Source: Methanobrevibacter wolinii SH
Lineage (GTDB): Archaea > Methanobacteriota > Methanobacteria > Methanobacteriales > Methanobacteriaceae
Direction: 5' to 3'
Assembly: GCF_000621965.1 (NCBI RefSeq)
Contig: NZ_KK211375.1
Span: 264,522 to 328,521 of the forward strand
Length of the DNA: 64,000 bases
Shown: piece by piece, positions 18,944-30,817 of the stretch
Layout of the letters: the number at the start of each line of letters is the position of its first letter
Position numbering within the stretch: the first letter of the stretch is position 1
The notes under the pieces: generated by a model
What the model saw: the letters and a program-made list of their open reading frames with translations, nothing else
The model's database searches: none
Told to the model about the DNA's origin: nothing
Position numbers and translations under genes: made by a program

Positions 18944-19813
18944 TTATAATTTTAAGGTATTTAATTTAGCTTTACTTAAAATTTCTTCTTTATTTAATTT
19001 ATATAATTCATCAATAAGTTGAGTTCTAAAACTACCTGTTCCAAGATTGTTTTCTTTACAGTAATTTCCAGCTATTTCTCCTGCAATTCCCATACTTAAT
19101 CCAGCACTTATTGTAGCTATTAATTTATCTTCATTTGATCCAATAAATGCACCAAGTATTGAAGATAACATACATCCTGTTCCTGTTATTCTTGGCATCA
19201 TGTCACTACCATTTTCTATTGTGTATGTGTTTTTTCCATTTGATATAATATCAATTGGACCACTTGCAAATATAATTGTATTAAGTTCTTTTGCTAATTC
19301 TTTAACGATTCTTCCATTTACTTTAATATTAGTACTAGATATAATATCTTCATCTGCTACATCTACACCTTTAACAATATTTTCAACATTTTCTAAAATT
19401 CCTACAAATTTAGCTATTGCTTTAATTTCAGACATGTTTGCACGTATTGCAGTAGGATGATAATCTCTAATAATTTTTAAACTTGTATCATTTCTAAGTG
19501 CACTAATTCCAATTCCTACAGGATCAAGAATTATTGGAGTTCCAATTTTATTTGCTTCATCTGCAGAAGTAAACATTCCTATAATTTGGTTTTTAGTTAA
19601 AGTACCAATATTTATTACAATAGAACTATCAATTCTAGCTATTTCTCTTTGTTCTGTTTCATCATTTGACATTAATGGTGATGCTCCAATTGCAAGAACT
19701 GCATTTGCACAATCATTAACTGTTACAATATTAGTGATACATTGTGTAAGTGGTGCTTTTGTTCTTAAATTTTCTAATGCTTCGCTACATTTATTAAGTA
19801 TTTCATTATCCAT
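18944..19813 (-). CDS. thiM: hydroxyethylthiazole kinase (copy A)
   Basis: The 289-aa ribokinase-like enzyme phosphorylates 4-methyl-5-(2-hydroxyethyl)thiazole for thiamine salvage. Motifs: PLTQCITNIVTVNDCANAVL near the N-terminus, ASPLMSNDETE, ILDPVGIGISALRND, RANMSEIKAI, and the catalytic loop ITGTGCMLSSILGAF, whose cysteine is the usual conserved position. It is a tandem paralogue of the upstream gene at 19844-20713 and starts only 30 bp after it, with a GAGGTT ribosome binding site. Confidence 0.93.
   Translation of the reverse strand: MDNEILNKCSEALENLRTKAPLTQCITNIVTVNDCANAVLAIGASPLMSNDETEQREIARIDSSIVINIGTLTKNQIIGMFTSADEANKIGTPIILDPVGIGISALRNDTSLKIIRDYHPTAIRANMSEIKAIAKFVGILENVENIVKGVDVADEDIISSTNIKVNGRIVKELAKELNTIIFASGPIDIISNGKNTYTIENGSDMMPRITGTGCMLSSILGAFIGSNEDKLIATISAGLSMGIAGEIAGNYCKENNLGTGSFRTQLIDELYKLNKEEILSKAKLNTLKL
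19038..19088. repeat. 51-bp identical block shared by the two thiM genes (copy A)
   Basis: Bases 19038-19088 are identical to 19938-19988, exactly 900 bp apart. They encode the AGNYCKENNLGTG segment (minus strand). Flanking coding DNA of the two genes is clearly more diverged. Confidence 0.85.
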
Positions 19814-19843
19814 ATTTTAACCTCTTTTTAATTAATATATAAA

Positions 19844-20713
19844 TTATATATTTAATGAATTAAATTTAGCCATTTTTTTAATAGTTTCATAATTTATTTT
19901 ATATAATTCATCAATAAGATATGCTCTGAAGTTTCCAGTTCCAAGATTGTTTTCTTTACAGTAATTTCCAGCTATTTCTCCTGCAATTGCCATAGTTAAA
20001 GCTGCAGTAACTACTCCTATTAATGGTTTGTTTGAACCAACAAATGCTGCTACTACTGCAGAAAGCATACATCCTGATCCTGTTATTCTTGGCATCATGT
20101 CGCTACCATTTTCTATAGTGTATATATTTTCCCCATCAGAGATTATATCAATTGGACCGCTAGCCATTACAATTGTATTAAGTTCTTTTGCTAGAGCTTT
20201 TACAATTTTACCATTTTTTTCAATATTCTCCTTAGAGATGATATCTTCATCTGCTACATCTACACCTTTTGCTATAGTTTCTTCATTAATAACTCCAATT
20301 AATCTAGCAATAGTTTTGATTTCAGACATATTGCCTCTAATTGCAGTAGGTTTATAATCTTTAATTATTTTTAATACAGTTTCATTTCTAAGATTACTTA
20401 TTCCTACTCCTACAGGATCTAAAATAATTGGAACATTTACTTCATTTGCTTTTTTACAAGCTACAAACATTGCTTTTCTTTGGTCTTTACTTAATTTACC
20501 AATATTTATTTCAAGTGCTTTATCTATAACTACAACTTCTTCCTCTTCTTCTGCATCATCTGCCATCATAGGTGATCCACCTACTGCAAGAACTGCATTT
20601 GCACAGTCATTAGATGTAACTATATTCGTTATACATTGGGTTAATGGGCTTATATTTTTAATGTTTGAAAGTCCTTCTTTTGTTTGTTCTAGAATTTTTT
20701 CACTTGTAATCAT
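19844..20713 (-). CDS. thiM: hydroxyethylthiazole kinase (copy B, tandem paralogue)
   Basis: The 289-aa protein has the same length and motif order as copy A: PLTQCITNIVTSNDCANAVL, GSPMMADDAEEEEE, ILDPVGVGISNLRNE, RGNMSEIKTI, and the catalytic ITGSGCMLSAVVAAF loop. It is the first gene of the minus-strand thiM-thiM pair. It differs from copy A in the acidic run after PMMADDAE and in GSGC versus GTGC. Both copies look functional. No TPP-riboswitch signature was recognised upstream. Confidence 0.92.
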   Translation of the reverse strand: MITSEKILEQTKEGLSNIKNISPLTQCITNIVTSNDCANAVLAVGGSPMMADDAEEEEEVVVIDKALEINIGKLSKDQRKAMFVACKKANEVNVPIILDPVGVGISNLRNETVLKIIKDYKPTAIRGNMSEIKTIARLIGVINEETIAKGVDVADEDIISKENIEKNGKIVKALAKELNTIVMASGPIDIISDGENIYTIENGSDMMPRITGSGCMLSAVVAAFVGSNKPLIGVVTAALTMAIAGEIAGNYCKENNLGTGNFRAYLIDELYKINYETIKKMAKFNSLNI

Positions 20714-21080
20714 ATTATTCTCTTTAAATATTTTTTTATTTTAAAAAAATTTTGTGTCAAAAACTTAAAATTTAAATTTTATTTAATTTTTAATTTTAAA
20801 TATTAACTTTATTTAAAATTTTTAATTAAATATATAATCATGATACATTTTTAAAAATAGATATTATCTAATTTAAAATTGTAATTTATAAGTATCTTGA
20901 AAACTTATTTATTTAAAAAATTTAAGTTTATTAAATCAATCTATTTTTAAAATTAAATAAGTGATTTTTAAATTATTTAATAAATTTTAACAAGAATTAC
21001 TTATTATATTTATAATATAACATTTGTTAATTTTTATATTTATTCTATTCTATACTTTTTTTATAAAAATAATAATAACA
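20714..21080. other. AT-rich spacer between thiM and the tRNA cluster
   Basis: These bases are divergent upstream DNA of thiM (minus) and tRNA-Thr (plus). Apart from the tRNA TATA box that follows, I see no gene, repeat or strong hairpin. Confidence 0.5.
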
Positions 21081-21090
21081 TTTATATATT
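21081..21090 (+). promoter_or_regulatory. TATA box of tRNA-Thr
   Basis: TTTATATATT lies 39-48 bases before the mature tRNA 5' end, with a purine-rich BRE-like AATAATAACA just upstream. Confidence 0.65.
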
Positions 21091-21128
21091 AAATTGGATA
21101 AAAGTAGTTATGTTAGTATACCAATTAT

Positions 21129-21201
21129 GCCTCGGTGGCTCAGTCGGTAGAGCGCCAGACTTGTAATCTGGTGGTCGGGGGTTCAATTCCCCCTCGGGGC
21201 T
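21129..21201 (+). tRNA. tRNA-Thr (anticodon TGT)
   Basis: The cloverleaf has acceptor GCCTCGG paired with TCGGGGC (two G-T pairs), D arm GCTCAGTCGGTAGAGC, anticodon stem CAGAC/CTG around TTGTAAT, and T arm CGGGGGTTCAATTCCCCC. No 3' CCA is encoded. Confidence 0.93.
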
Positions 21202-21396
21202 TTTAATATTATTTAAATTTTTTTAAATATTATTAAAATATTTGTTTAGTTTTTTACTATGTTAATATGTTATTTTTTTAATATCTAGTGAAAATTCATT
21301 TATGTTTTTTCTATTATTTGTTTAGAGAGAACTTTATTAATGTATTTTTATTAAATATAATAAAAATTTAATAAATTTTATAGTAAAAACGAAATA

Positions 21397-21404
21397 TTTA
21401 TATA
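21397..21404 (+). promoter_or_regulatory. TATA box of the tRNA-Pro / tRNA-Tyr unit
   Basis: TTTATATA is preceded by the BRE-like ACGAAA at 21389-21394. tRNA-Pro begins 52 bp downstream of the box. tRNA-Tyr starts four bases after tRNA-Pro, with no room for its own promoter, so the two are probably one transcript. Confidence 0.65.
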
Positions 21405-21455
21405 TGACTTTAATCTAAAGTATTAGATAGTTATATTGTTTATATAATTTCATAT

Positions 21456-21530
<75 letters not shown>

Positions 21531-21534
21531 CTGT

Positions 21535-21608
<74 letters not shown>

Positions 21609-21672
21609 TTTAATATTTTAAATTTATCATATTTGTGTATTTTTCATTTTTTTATAGTGAAATATGCAAACA

Positions 21673-21680
21673 TTTATATA
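21673..21680 (+). promoter_or_regulatory. TATA box of tRNA-Asp
   Basis: TTTATATA preceded by the purine-rich GCAAACA (BRE-like), 69 bp before the tRNA 5' end, which implies a 5' leader of about 40 nt. Confidence 0.6.
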
Positions 21681-21749
21681 CTATGATGATTAAAGTATTA
21701 ATAGTTGCATATTATAGAGTTTAATATGTTAATTTTATTTAGTTACTGT

Positions 21750-21821
21750 GCCTTGGTGGTGTAGGGGCTATCATGTGGGCCTGTCGAGCCCGCGACTCGG
21801 GTTCAAATCCCGGCCAAGGCG
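21750..21821 (+). tRNA. tRNA-Asp (anticodon GTC)
   Basis: Acceptor GCCTTGG pairs with CCAAGGC, discriminator G. The anticodon loop CTGTCGA contains GTC. T arm TCGGGTTCAAATCCCGG is intact. Confidence 0.93.
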
Positions 21822-21866
21822 CTTTTCTAAAAGTGAATTAACTTTAATTCTTAATTTTACAAAAGC

Positions 21867-21874
21867 TTTATATA
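21867..21874 (+). promoter_or_regulatory. TATA box of tRNA-Lys
   Basis: TTTATATA preceded by CAAAAGC, 55 bp before the tRNA 5' end. It may also drive rpoH, whose start codon lies 80 bp after the tRNA. Confidence 0.6.
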
Positions 21875-21929
21875 GTATGCTAACATAAATAAATATTGGA
21901 AACTATCCAAAATTTAAATGTATTTGTGA

Positions 21930-22003
<74 letters not shown>

Positions 22004-22083
22004 TTTTCTAGTTTTTTTATATTTTTATTTTATGAGTTTTTCAATAATTTTTTATCGATTTTTCATATTTGGAGGAAATTAAT

Positions 22084-22329
22084 TTGAAATTGGATATCCA
22101 AAAACATGATTTAGTTCCTAAACATGAGATTTTAAGTGAAAAAGAAAAAGAAGAATTTATAGAAAATTTAGAATATGATGAAGAAAACCTTCCAAAAATT
22201 TTATTAAAAGATCCTGTTGTTAAAGAAATAGGTGCTAAAGAAGGAGACATTCTTAGAATTACTCGTGAAAGTAAAACTGCTGGAATGTTTGTAACTTACA
22301 GATTAGTTGTAGACAGAGATTCTGATTAG
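22084..22329 (+). CDS. rpoH: DNA-directed RNA polymerase subunit H (Rpb5 C-terminal-like)
   Basis: This small RNA polymerase subunit corresponds to the C-terminal domain of eukaryotic Rpb5 and is recognisable by LVPKHEILSEKEKEE and GAKEGDILRITRESKTAG. The start is most likely TTG at 22084 (81 aa): GGAGG at 22071-22075 is 8 nt upstream, whereas the longer open frame would begin at TTG 22069, next to the ribosome binding site. It heads the archaeal RNA polymerase operon and lies just after tRNA-Lys, from whose promoter it could be read. Confidence 0.94.
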   Translation: MKLDIQKHDLVPKHEILSEKEKEEFIENLEYDEENLPKILLKDPVVKEIGAKEGDILRITRESKTAGMFVTYRLVVDRDSD

Positions 22330-22481
22330 ATACTGATATTATTAAATAGTTTAATCATAAAATATATTTTAGTAAATAAAATTTAAGTATTTTAGTCATT
22401 GCTTTTTTTTAATTATTAATTTCTGCACATCTGATTATGTAATTCTTAAATTTAATTTAGTTTTAGTATATTCTGTATGTT

Positions 22482-22533
22482 TACTACTTTTTTATAGTAG
22501 TACTAGAAATTGACTAGTGTACTATTTTTTTTT
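22482..22533 (+). promoter_or_regulatory. two hairpins and a T-tract between rpoH and rpoB''
   Basis: The first hairpin is TACTACT (22482-22488) with AGTAGTA (22496-22502). The second is ACTAG (22502-22506) with CTAGT (22514-22518). A run of nine or more Ts follows. It could end the rpoH transcript or act as an attenuator in the ~130-nt stretch before rpoB''. Confidence 0.5.
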
Positions 22534-22663
22534 ACTAATTATAATTATTAAAGTATATGCTCTTTATTTTAGATTATTGATTATTCTTATTTTATTAAAT
22601 ATTTACTTATGTATCCATTTTTATTGTATTGTAAATTTTTTTAAAAAGTATTGGAGGAAGTTC

Positions 22664-24220
22664 ATGACAAAAGAGACATGGGCATTAGTAGATTCATTTT
22701 TTGATGAATATAATTTAGTAGACCATCATATTAAATCATATAATGATTTTGTAGAAAACCGTATTCAAAAAATTATAGATATTACTGATCCTATTAGTTT
22801 AGAAAAAGGTAAATATACTGTACGTACTGGTAAATTACATATTGAACCACCTTTTACTAAAGAAGCAGATGGTTCTAAAAGTGAAATTTATCCTACTGAA
22901 GCTAGACTTAGAAATTTAAACTATTCTGCTCACATGTATTTACAAATGGCATTAGATGTTGAAGGCGAACCTGAAGCTGAATTTGAGGATGTTTATATTG
23001 GTGAATTACCAGTTATGCTTAAATCAAATATTTGTCATTTAAATGGTTTAAGTGATGAAGAATTAAAAGATATTGGTGAAGATCCTCAAGATCCTGGAGG
23101 ATATTTCATTGTAAATGGTTCTGAAAGAGCAGTAGTTACAATGGAAGAAATTGCACCAAATAAAATAATATTAGAAAGAATAGGAAATATTGAAGATAGA
23201 CGTGCTAAAGCTGTTGTTACTTCTATTAAAAGTGGTTTTAGAGCAAGAATTAACTTAGAATATAAAAAACCTCGTAAAAAAGGCGTATTTTTAAGAATTT
23301 CTTTCCCTTATGTTCCTGGTGAAATTCCTCTTGTTATTCTTTTACGTGCTTTAGGTCTTTCTACTGATCAAGAAATTATTAAAGCTATATCTAAAGATGA
23401 TTTTAACTTCCAAATGATGATTGCAGATGATATTCAAGTATCTGAACCATCATTAAAACTTGATCCTAATGAAATGACTGATTTAACTAAAGAAGAAAGA
23501 AGGGATTATTTAAGTCAACAAGCTCTTAAATTTATTGGTAATCGTGTAGCTAAAGGAATGGGTGAAGATTATCGTATCAAACGTGCAAAAGATGTTATTG
23601 ATAGGTATTTATTACCTCATATGGGTACTGAACCTGAAAAACGTCACGATAAAGCTATATATTTAGCTGAAATGACTGAAATGTTACTTCAAGTTATTGA
23701 AGGTCAACGTGAACCACATGATAAAGATCATTATACTAATAAAAGATTAAGAGTATCTGGAGATTTAATGGAAGATTTATTTAGAGTAGCTTTCACTTCA
23801 CTTACTAGGGATATGAGTTATCAATTAGAAAGAAGTATTTCAAGAGGTAAAGAACTTTCAATTAAACAAGCTGTAAGATCTGATGTTTTAACAGAGAATA
23901 TTAAACATGCTATTGCAACTGGTAATTGGGTTGGAGGTAGAGCTGGTGTAAGCCAACTTTTAGATAGGACAAGTTATATGGGAACTCTTTCTCATTTAAG
24001 ACGTGTTGTATCTCCTTTAACAAGAAGTCAACCTCACTTTGAAGCAAGAGATTTACACCCAACACAATTTGGTAAAATATGTCCAAATGAAACTCCTGAG
24101 GGTCCTAATTGTGGTTTAGTTAAAAACTTAGCATTAATGTGTAAAATATCTGAAGGTTCAGATACTCAGGAAATTGTTGATGTTATTAAAAGTATGGGAG
24201 TATTGAAAGAATCTCAATAG
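22664..24220 (+). CDS. rpoB2: DNA-directed RNA polymerase subunit B'' (Rpb2 N-terminal half)
   Basis: This is the N-terminal half of the second-largest RNA polymerase subunit; the gene is split in this lineage. The start is ATG 22664 (518 aa, MTKETWALVDSFF), with GGAGG at 22653-22657; the frame stays open further upstream but codes for nothing recognisable. Conserved stretches include NGSERAVVTMEEIAPNKI (fork/protrusion region) and the C-terminal LHPTQFGKICPNETPEGPNC. The split point after GLVKNLALM is the usual archaeal one. rpoB' follows after 21 bp. Confidence 0.96.
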   Translation: MTKETWALVDSFFDEYNLVDHHIKSYNDFVENRIQKIIDITDPISLEKGKYTVRTGKLHIEPPFTKEADGSKSEIYPTEARLRNLNYSAHMYLQMALDVEGEPEAEFEDVYIGELPVMLKSNICHLNGLSDEELKDIGEDPQDPGGYFIVNGSERAVVTMEEIAPNKIILERIGNIEDRRAKAVVTSIKSGFRARINLEYKKPRKKGVFLRISFPYVPGEIPLVILLRALGLSTDQEIIKAISKDDFNFQMMIADDIQVSEPSLKLDPNEMTDLTKEERRDYLSQQALKFIGNRVAKGMGEDYRIKRAKDVIDRYLLPHMGTEPEKRHDKAIYLAEMTEMLLQVIEGQREPHDKDHYTNKRLRVSGDLMEDLFRVAFTSLTRDMSYQLERSISRGKELSIKQAVRSDVLTENIKHAIATGNWVGGRAGVSQLLDRTSYMGTLSHLRRVVSPLTRSQPHFEARDLHPTQFGKICPNETPEGPNCGLVKNLALMCKISEGSDTQEIVDVIKSMGVLKESQ

Positions 24221-24241
24221 ATTTCTGGAGGATTATTATTT

Positions 24242-26074
<1,833 letters not shown>

Positions 26075-26129
26075 ACGAAGCATGTTGTTGAATTAAATTA
26101 TTGATATTTATTATGAAGGAGCCAATAAT

Positions 26130-28931
26130 TTGAGAGATGATGGAATTATTAAAAAAATTAAACAGATTAATTTTGGACTTATGTCTCCTGAACAAATTAG
26201 GAAATTATCTGTAGTTAAAATTCAAACTCCTGATACTTATGATGAGGATGGTTATCCTATTGAAAATGGTTTAATGGATCCTCATTTAGGTGTTATTGAT
26301 CCTAGTTTAAAATGCCGTACTTGTGGTTATAGGGGAGGAGACTGTGAAGGACACTTTGGTAGTATTGATTTAGCAAGACCAGTTGTTCATGTTGGTTTTG
26401 GTGATGTAATACATAAAATATTACGTTCTACTTGTAATGAATGTGGTCGTATCCTTCTTGATGATGTTGAAATTGAGGAATTTAAACAAAAAATTGATTT
26501 TTGTAAAGCACATGATGAAAACATTAATGATATAATTAAAGAAGTTTATAATGCTGCTAAAAAAAGTACATGTCCTCATTGTGGTGCAGAACAAGAAGAT
26601 ATTAAAATAGATAAACCTACAACTATTACTCAAGGTGACTATAAATTAACTGCTAGTGAAGTTAGGGAAAAATTAGAAAGAATTAGTGATGATGATGCTT
26701 ACGTTTTAGGTGTAAATCCGGAAGTAGCACGTCCAGAATGGATGGTTCTTACTGTTCTTCCTGTTCCTCCAGTAACTGTAAGACCTTCTATTACATTAGA
26801 TACTGGTGAAAGGTCAGAAGATGATTTAACCCATAAACTTGTAGATATTTTAAGAATTAATCAAAGACTTATTGAAAATATGGAAGCAGGTGCTCCTCAA
26901 CTTATTGTTGAAGATTTATGGGAACTTTTACAATACCATGTTACAACTTACTTTGATAATGAAGCAAGTGGTGTTCCTCCTGCTAGACATAGATCTGGAA
27001 GACCTCTTAAAACTTTAGCTCAAAGGTTAAAAGGTAAAGAAGGAAGATTCAGAAGTAATTTATCTGGTAAAAGGGTTAATTTTTCTGCACGTACTGTAAT
27101 TTCTCCTGATCCAAATATATCTATTAATGAAGTCGGTGTACCTGAAATGATTGCTAAAGAGGTAACTGTACCTACTTATGTAAATGAATGGAACATCGAT
27201 GAAATGAAAGAATATATTAATAATGGACCTAATGTTCATCCAGGTGCTAATTATGTTGTCCGTTTAGATGGAAGAAAAATTAGGGTTTATGATGAAACTA
27301 AAGATAAAATTTTAGAACAATTAAAACCCGGTTACATTGTAGAAAGACATCTTCATGATGGAGATATGGTTTTATTTAACCGTCAACCTTCCCTTCATAG
27401 AATGTCTATGATGGCTCATGAAGTTAAAGTTTTACCTTATAAAACATTTAGATTAAACTTATGTGTATGTCCTCCATATAATGCAGATTTCGATGGAGAC
27501 GAAATGAATATGCACATTATACAAACTGATGAAGCTAGAGCAGAAGCTAAATCTATTATGAGGGTTCAAGAACATATTCTTTCTCCAAGGTATGGTGGAC
27601 CAATTATTGGAGCTATTCACGATCACATTTCTGGAGGATATTTATTCACTAGAAAAGAATCAGTATATTCTGAAGAAGATGCATTTCAATTAATTAGAAA
27701 ATCACATCTTAAAATGCCTAAACGTAAACATAAAGATTGGACTGGTAAAGAATTATTCAGTCTTTTATTACCTGATGACTTAAATATGAGTTATAGGGCT
27801 AATATTTGCAGACACTGTGAAGATGGATGTCTTAAACAAGATTGTAAAAATGAAGCATATGTTGTTATTAAAAATGGAGAACTTGTTTCCGGTATTATTG
27901 ATGAAAATGCATATGGTTCAGGTTCTGGTAAAATCTTAGATAGGATTGCTAAAGAGTATGGTCCTTCTGCTGCTCGTGAATTCCTTGATAGATCTACTGA
28001 TATGGCTATTGCAGGTATTATGAAAACTGGTATCACTACCAGTCTTAATGATGAAGAAATTCCTGAAGAAGCACAAGAAAGAATCAGTGAACATTTATTA
28101 AAAGCAGAAAAAGATGTAGATGAACTTGTTGATACATATAATGAAGGATATCTTGCACCTTTACCAGGTAGAAGTCTTGAAGAAACATTAGAAATGAGAA
28201 TTGTACAGGTTCTTGGTGAAGCAAGGGATAAAGCAGGAGCAATTACTGAGAAATACTTTGGTAATGTTAAAGATGAATCTATTGTTTCATGTCACAATAA
28301 ATTTGATATGTCTAATCACTCTGTAGTAATGGCAAAAACTGGTGCAAGAGCATCTATGTTAAATTTAACTCAGATTGCTGCTTGTGTAGGACAACAAGCT
28401 ATTCGTGGTGGACGTATTAATAGGGGTTATAAAGATAGAGTATTACCTCACTTTAGGAAAAAAGAATTAGGTGCTAAAGCTAAAGGATTTGTTTATTCTA
28501 GTTATAAAAGTGGTCTTGATCCTATTGAATTCTATTTCCACGCAATGGGTGGAAGAGAAGGTCTTGTAGATACTGCTATTCGTACTGCTCAATCTGGTTA
28601 TATGCAAAGAAGACTTGTAAATGCACTTGAAGATTTAAAAGTTAATTCTAAAGGTCTTGTTACTGATAATTGTGGTATGGTTATCCAAACTATGTTTGGT
28701 GAAGATGGTGTAGATCCTGCAAAAAGTGATCATGGTAAAGTAGTTGATCTTGAAAAAGTCATTAGTGAAATGAGAGTTAATTCTAACTCTAAAAAATCAG
28801 CTAAAAAAGAACCTTATGAATTAACTTATGATTATGGTAAATCTAACCCAAAAGAAAATCCAATTTTCAAATGGGTAAACGGTGAAATGTATAAACAAAA
28901 TAAAGGTAAAACTGAGAAAGTGGAGGAGTAG
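26130..28931 (+). CDS. rpoA1: DNA-directed RNA polymerase subunit A' (Rpb1 N-terminal part)
   Basis: This is the large catalytic subunit, 933 aa from a TTG start with AAGGAG 9 nt upstream. The N-terminal zinc clamp (CRTCGYRGGDCEGHFG) and the second pair of Cys pairs (CNECG and CPHCG) are present. The catalytic Mg-binding loop NADFDGDEMN carries D453, D455 and D457. The bridge-helix/trigger-loop region (FYFHAMGGREGLVDTAIRTA) lies near the C-terminus, followed by a Lys/Glu-rich tail. rpoA'' begins 3 bp after the stop. No intein is present. Confidence 0.97.
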   Translation: MRDDGIIKKIKQINFGLMSPEQIRKLSVVKIQTPDTYDEDGYPIENGLMDPHLGVIDPSLKCRTCGYRGGDCEGHFGSIDLARPVVHVGFGDVIHKILRSTCNECGRILLDDVEIEEFKQKIDFCKAHDENINDIIKEVYNAAKKSTCPHCGAEQEDIKIDKPTTITQGDYKLTASEVREKLERISDDDAYVLGVNPEVARPEWMVLTVLPVPPVTVRPSITLDTGERSEDDLTHKLVDILRINQRLIENMEAGAPQLIVEDLWELLQYHVTTYFDNEASGVPPARHRSGRPLKTLAQRLKGKEGRFRSNLSGKRVNFSARTVISPDPNISINEVGVPEMIAKEVTVPTYVNEWNIDEMKEYINNGPNVHPGANYVVRLDGRKIRVYDETKDKILEQLKPGYIVERHLHDGDMVLFNRQPSLHRMSMMAHEVKVLPYKTFRLNLCVCPPYNADFDGDEMNMHIIQTDEARAEAKSIMRVQEHILSPRYGGPIIGAIHDHISGGYLFTRKESVYSEEDAFQLIRKSHLKMPKRKHKDWTGKELFSLLLPDDLNMSYRANICRHCEDGCLKQDCKNEAYVVIKNGELVSGIIDENAYGSGSGKILDRIAKEYGPSAAREFLDRSTDMAIAGIMKTGITTSLNDEEIPEEAQERISEHLLKAEKDVDELVDTYNEGYLAPLPGRSLEETLEMRIVQVLGEARDKAGAITEKYFGNVKDESIVSCHNKFDMSNHSVVMAKTGARASMLNLTQIAACVGQQAIRGGRINRGYKDRVLPHFRKKELGAKAKGFVYSSYKSGLDPIEFYFHAMGGREGLVDTAIRTAQSGYMQRRLVNALEDLKVNSKGLVTDNCGMVIQTMFGEDGVDPAKSDHGKVVDLEKVISEMRVNSNSKKSAKKEPYELTYDYGKSNPKENPIFKWVNGEMYKQNKGKTEKVEE

Positions 28932-30134
<1,203 letters not shown>

Positions 30135-30146
30135 AAATAGTTTTTT

Positions 30147-30170
30147 GGATATTTTTAAATATCCTTTTTA
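30147..30170 (+). terminator. hairpin with T-tract after rpoA''
   Basis: Eight-base arms GGATATTT (30147-30154) and AAATATCC (30157-30164) are followed by TTTTTA. It begins 13 bp after the rpoA'' stop. Confidence 0.65.
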
Positions 30171-30250
30171 TTATTTTTTTAAAAATCTTAAAATTATATT
30201 ATAATAATATATAAAATATTTTTTTATTTACATTAAGTTTATAAACTATG

Positions 30251-30258
30251 TTTATATA
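30251..30258 (+). promoter_or_regulatory. candidate TATA box of rpl30e-nusA
   Basis: TTTATATA is the best TATA match between rpoA'' and rpl30e. A start ~25 bp downstream would give a leader of about 235 nt that contains the four hairpins at 30353-30480. Confidence 0.5.
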
Positions 30259-30352
30259 ATTTAAATTGTGCTGTATTTTTTTTATAAAAAATGTATTTTA
30301 TTTTTTTCAGATGTGAAACTTATTATTTAATTAATAGTTTTGCTTAAATTTT

Positions 30353-30480
30353 TTACAGTTTTTTGCTGTAATAATATTTCTAAATTAATATTTGATTGAT
30401 TTTAGAAATTTCAAGTATTTTTTTAATACTTATTTGCAGATTCTAAAATTTAGACTCTGTTACAATGGATTTAATCCATT
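30353..30480 (+). promoter_or_regulatory. four consecutive hairpins in the rpl30e-nusA leader
   Basis: Perfect arms: TTACAG/CTGTAA (30353-30358, 30366-30371); ATTTCTAAA/TTTAGAAAT (30376-30384, 30401-30409); AAGTATT/AATACTT (30413-30419, 30425-30431); AATGGAT/ATCCATT (30464-30470, 30474-30480). The last is followed by TTTTATT like a terminator stem. Four stems in 128 nt suggest a structured leader that controls rpl30e and nusA. Confidence 0.5.
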
Positions 30481-30514
30481 TTTATTATAATTAAATATTT
30501 AAAGGAGGCAGATG

Positions 30515-30811
30515 ATGGACGTAGATAGAGCAATCAGGGTAGCAGTAGATACAGGTGATGTAATCTTAGGCTCTGAAAAATCAATTCAATCTTTAAAATT
30601 AGGTAAAGGACAACTTGTTATTGTTGCAAAAAATAGTCCTAAAGATATTATTGAAGATGTAGAATACTATTCTAAACTTTCTAATGTTCCTTACTATGTT
30701 TATGATGGTACCAGTGTAGTTCTTGGTTCAGTTTGTGGTAAACCATTTACAGTAGCAACATTAGTCATTAACGATCCAGGAGATTCTACTATTTTAGAAG
30801 TAATGGGGTAG
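30515..30811 (+). CDS. rpl30e: ribosomal protein L30e
   Basis: The protein belongs to the L7Ae/L30e/S12e RNA-binding family and is the large-subunit protein eL30 (98 aa from ATG 30515). ATG 30512 is also possible, but the ribosome binding site GGAGG (30504-30508) is better spaced for 30515. Recognisable segments are IRVAVDTGDVILGSEKSI, QLVIVAKNSP and the C-terminal GTSVVLGSVCGKPF. It sits between the RNA polymerase genes and nusA, as in other Euryarchaeota. eL30 proteins of other organisms bind kink-turn RNAs and some regulate their own expression. Confidence 0.93.
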   Translation: MDVDRAIRVAVDTGDVILGSEKSIQSLKLGKGQLVIVAKNSPKDIIEDVEYYSKLSNVPYYVYDGTSVVLGSVCGKPFTVATLVINDPGDSTILEVMG

Positions 30812-30817
30812 ATTTTA

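Noticed and set aside
19200..20357. Plus-strand open frames opposite the two thiM genes
   Set aside because: They mirror each other because the thiM genes are paralogues, and they have no independent coding signs.
20714..21080. Possible TPP riboswitch upstream of the thiM genes
   Set aside because: No CTGAGA-type thi-box core or paired helices were recognisable on the minus strand between thiM and the tRNA cluster.
22517..22663. N-terminal extension of RpoB'' from an upstream in-frame start
   Set aside because: The extension is a hydrophobic translation of AT-rich spacer, while GGAGG at 22653 and ATG 22664 give the family's normal N-terminus.
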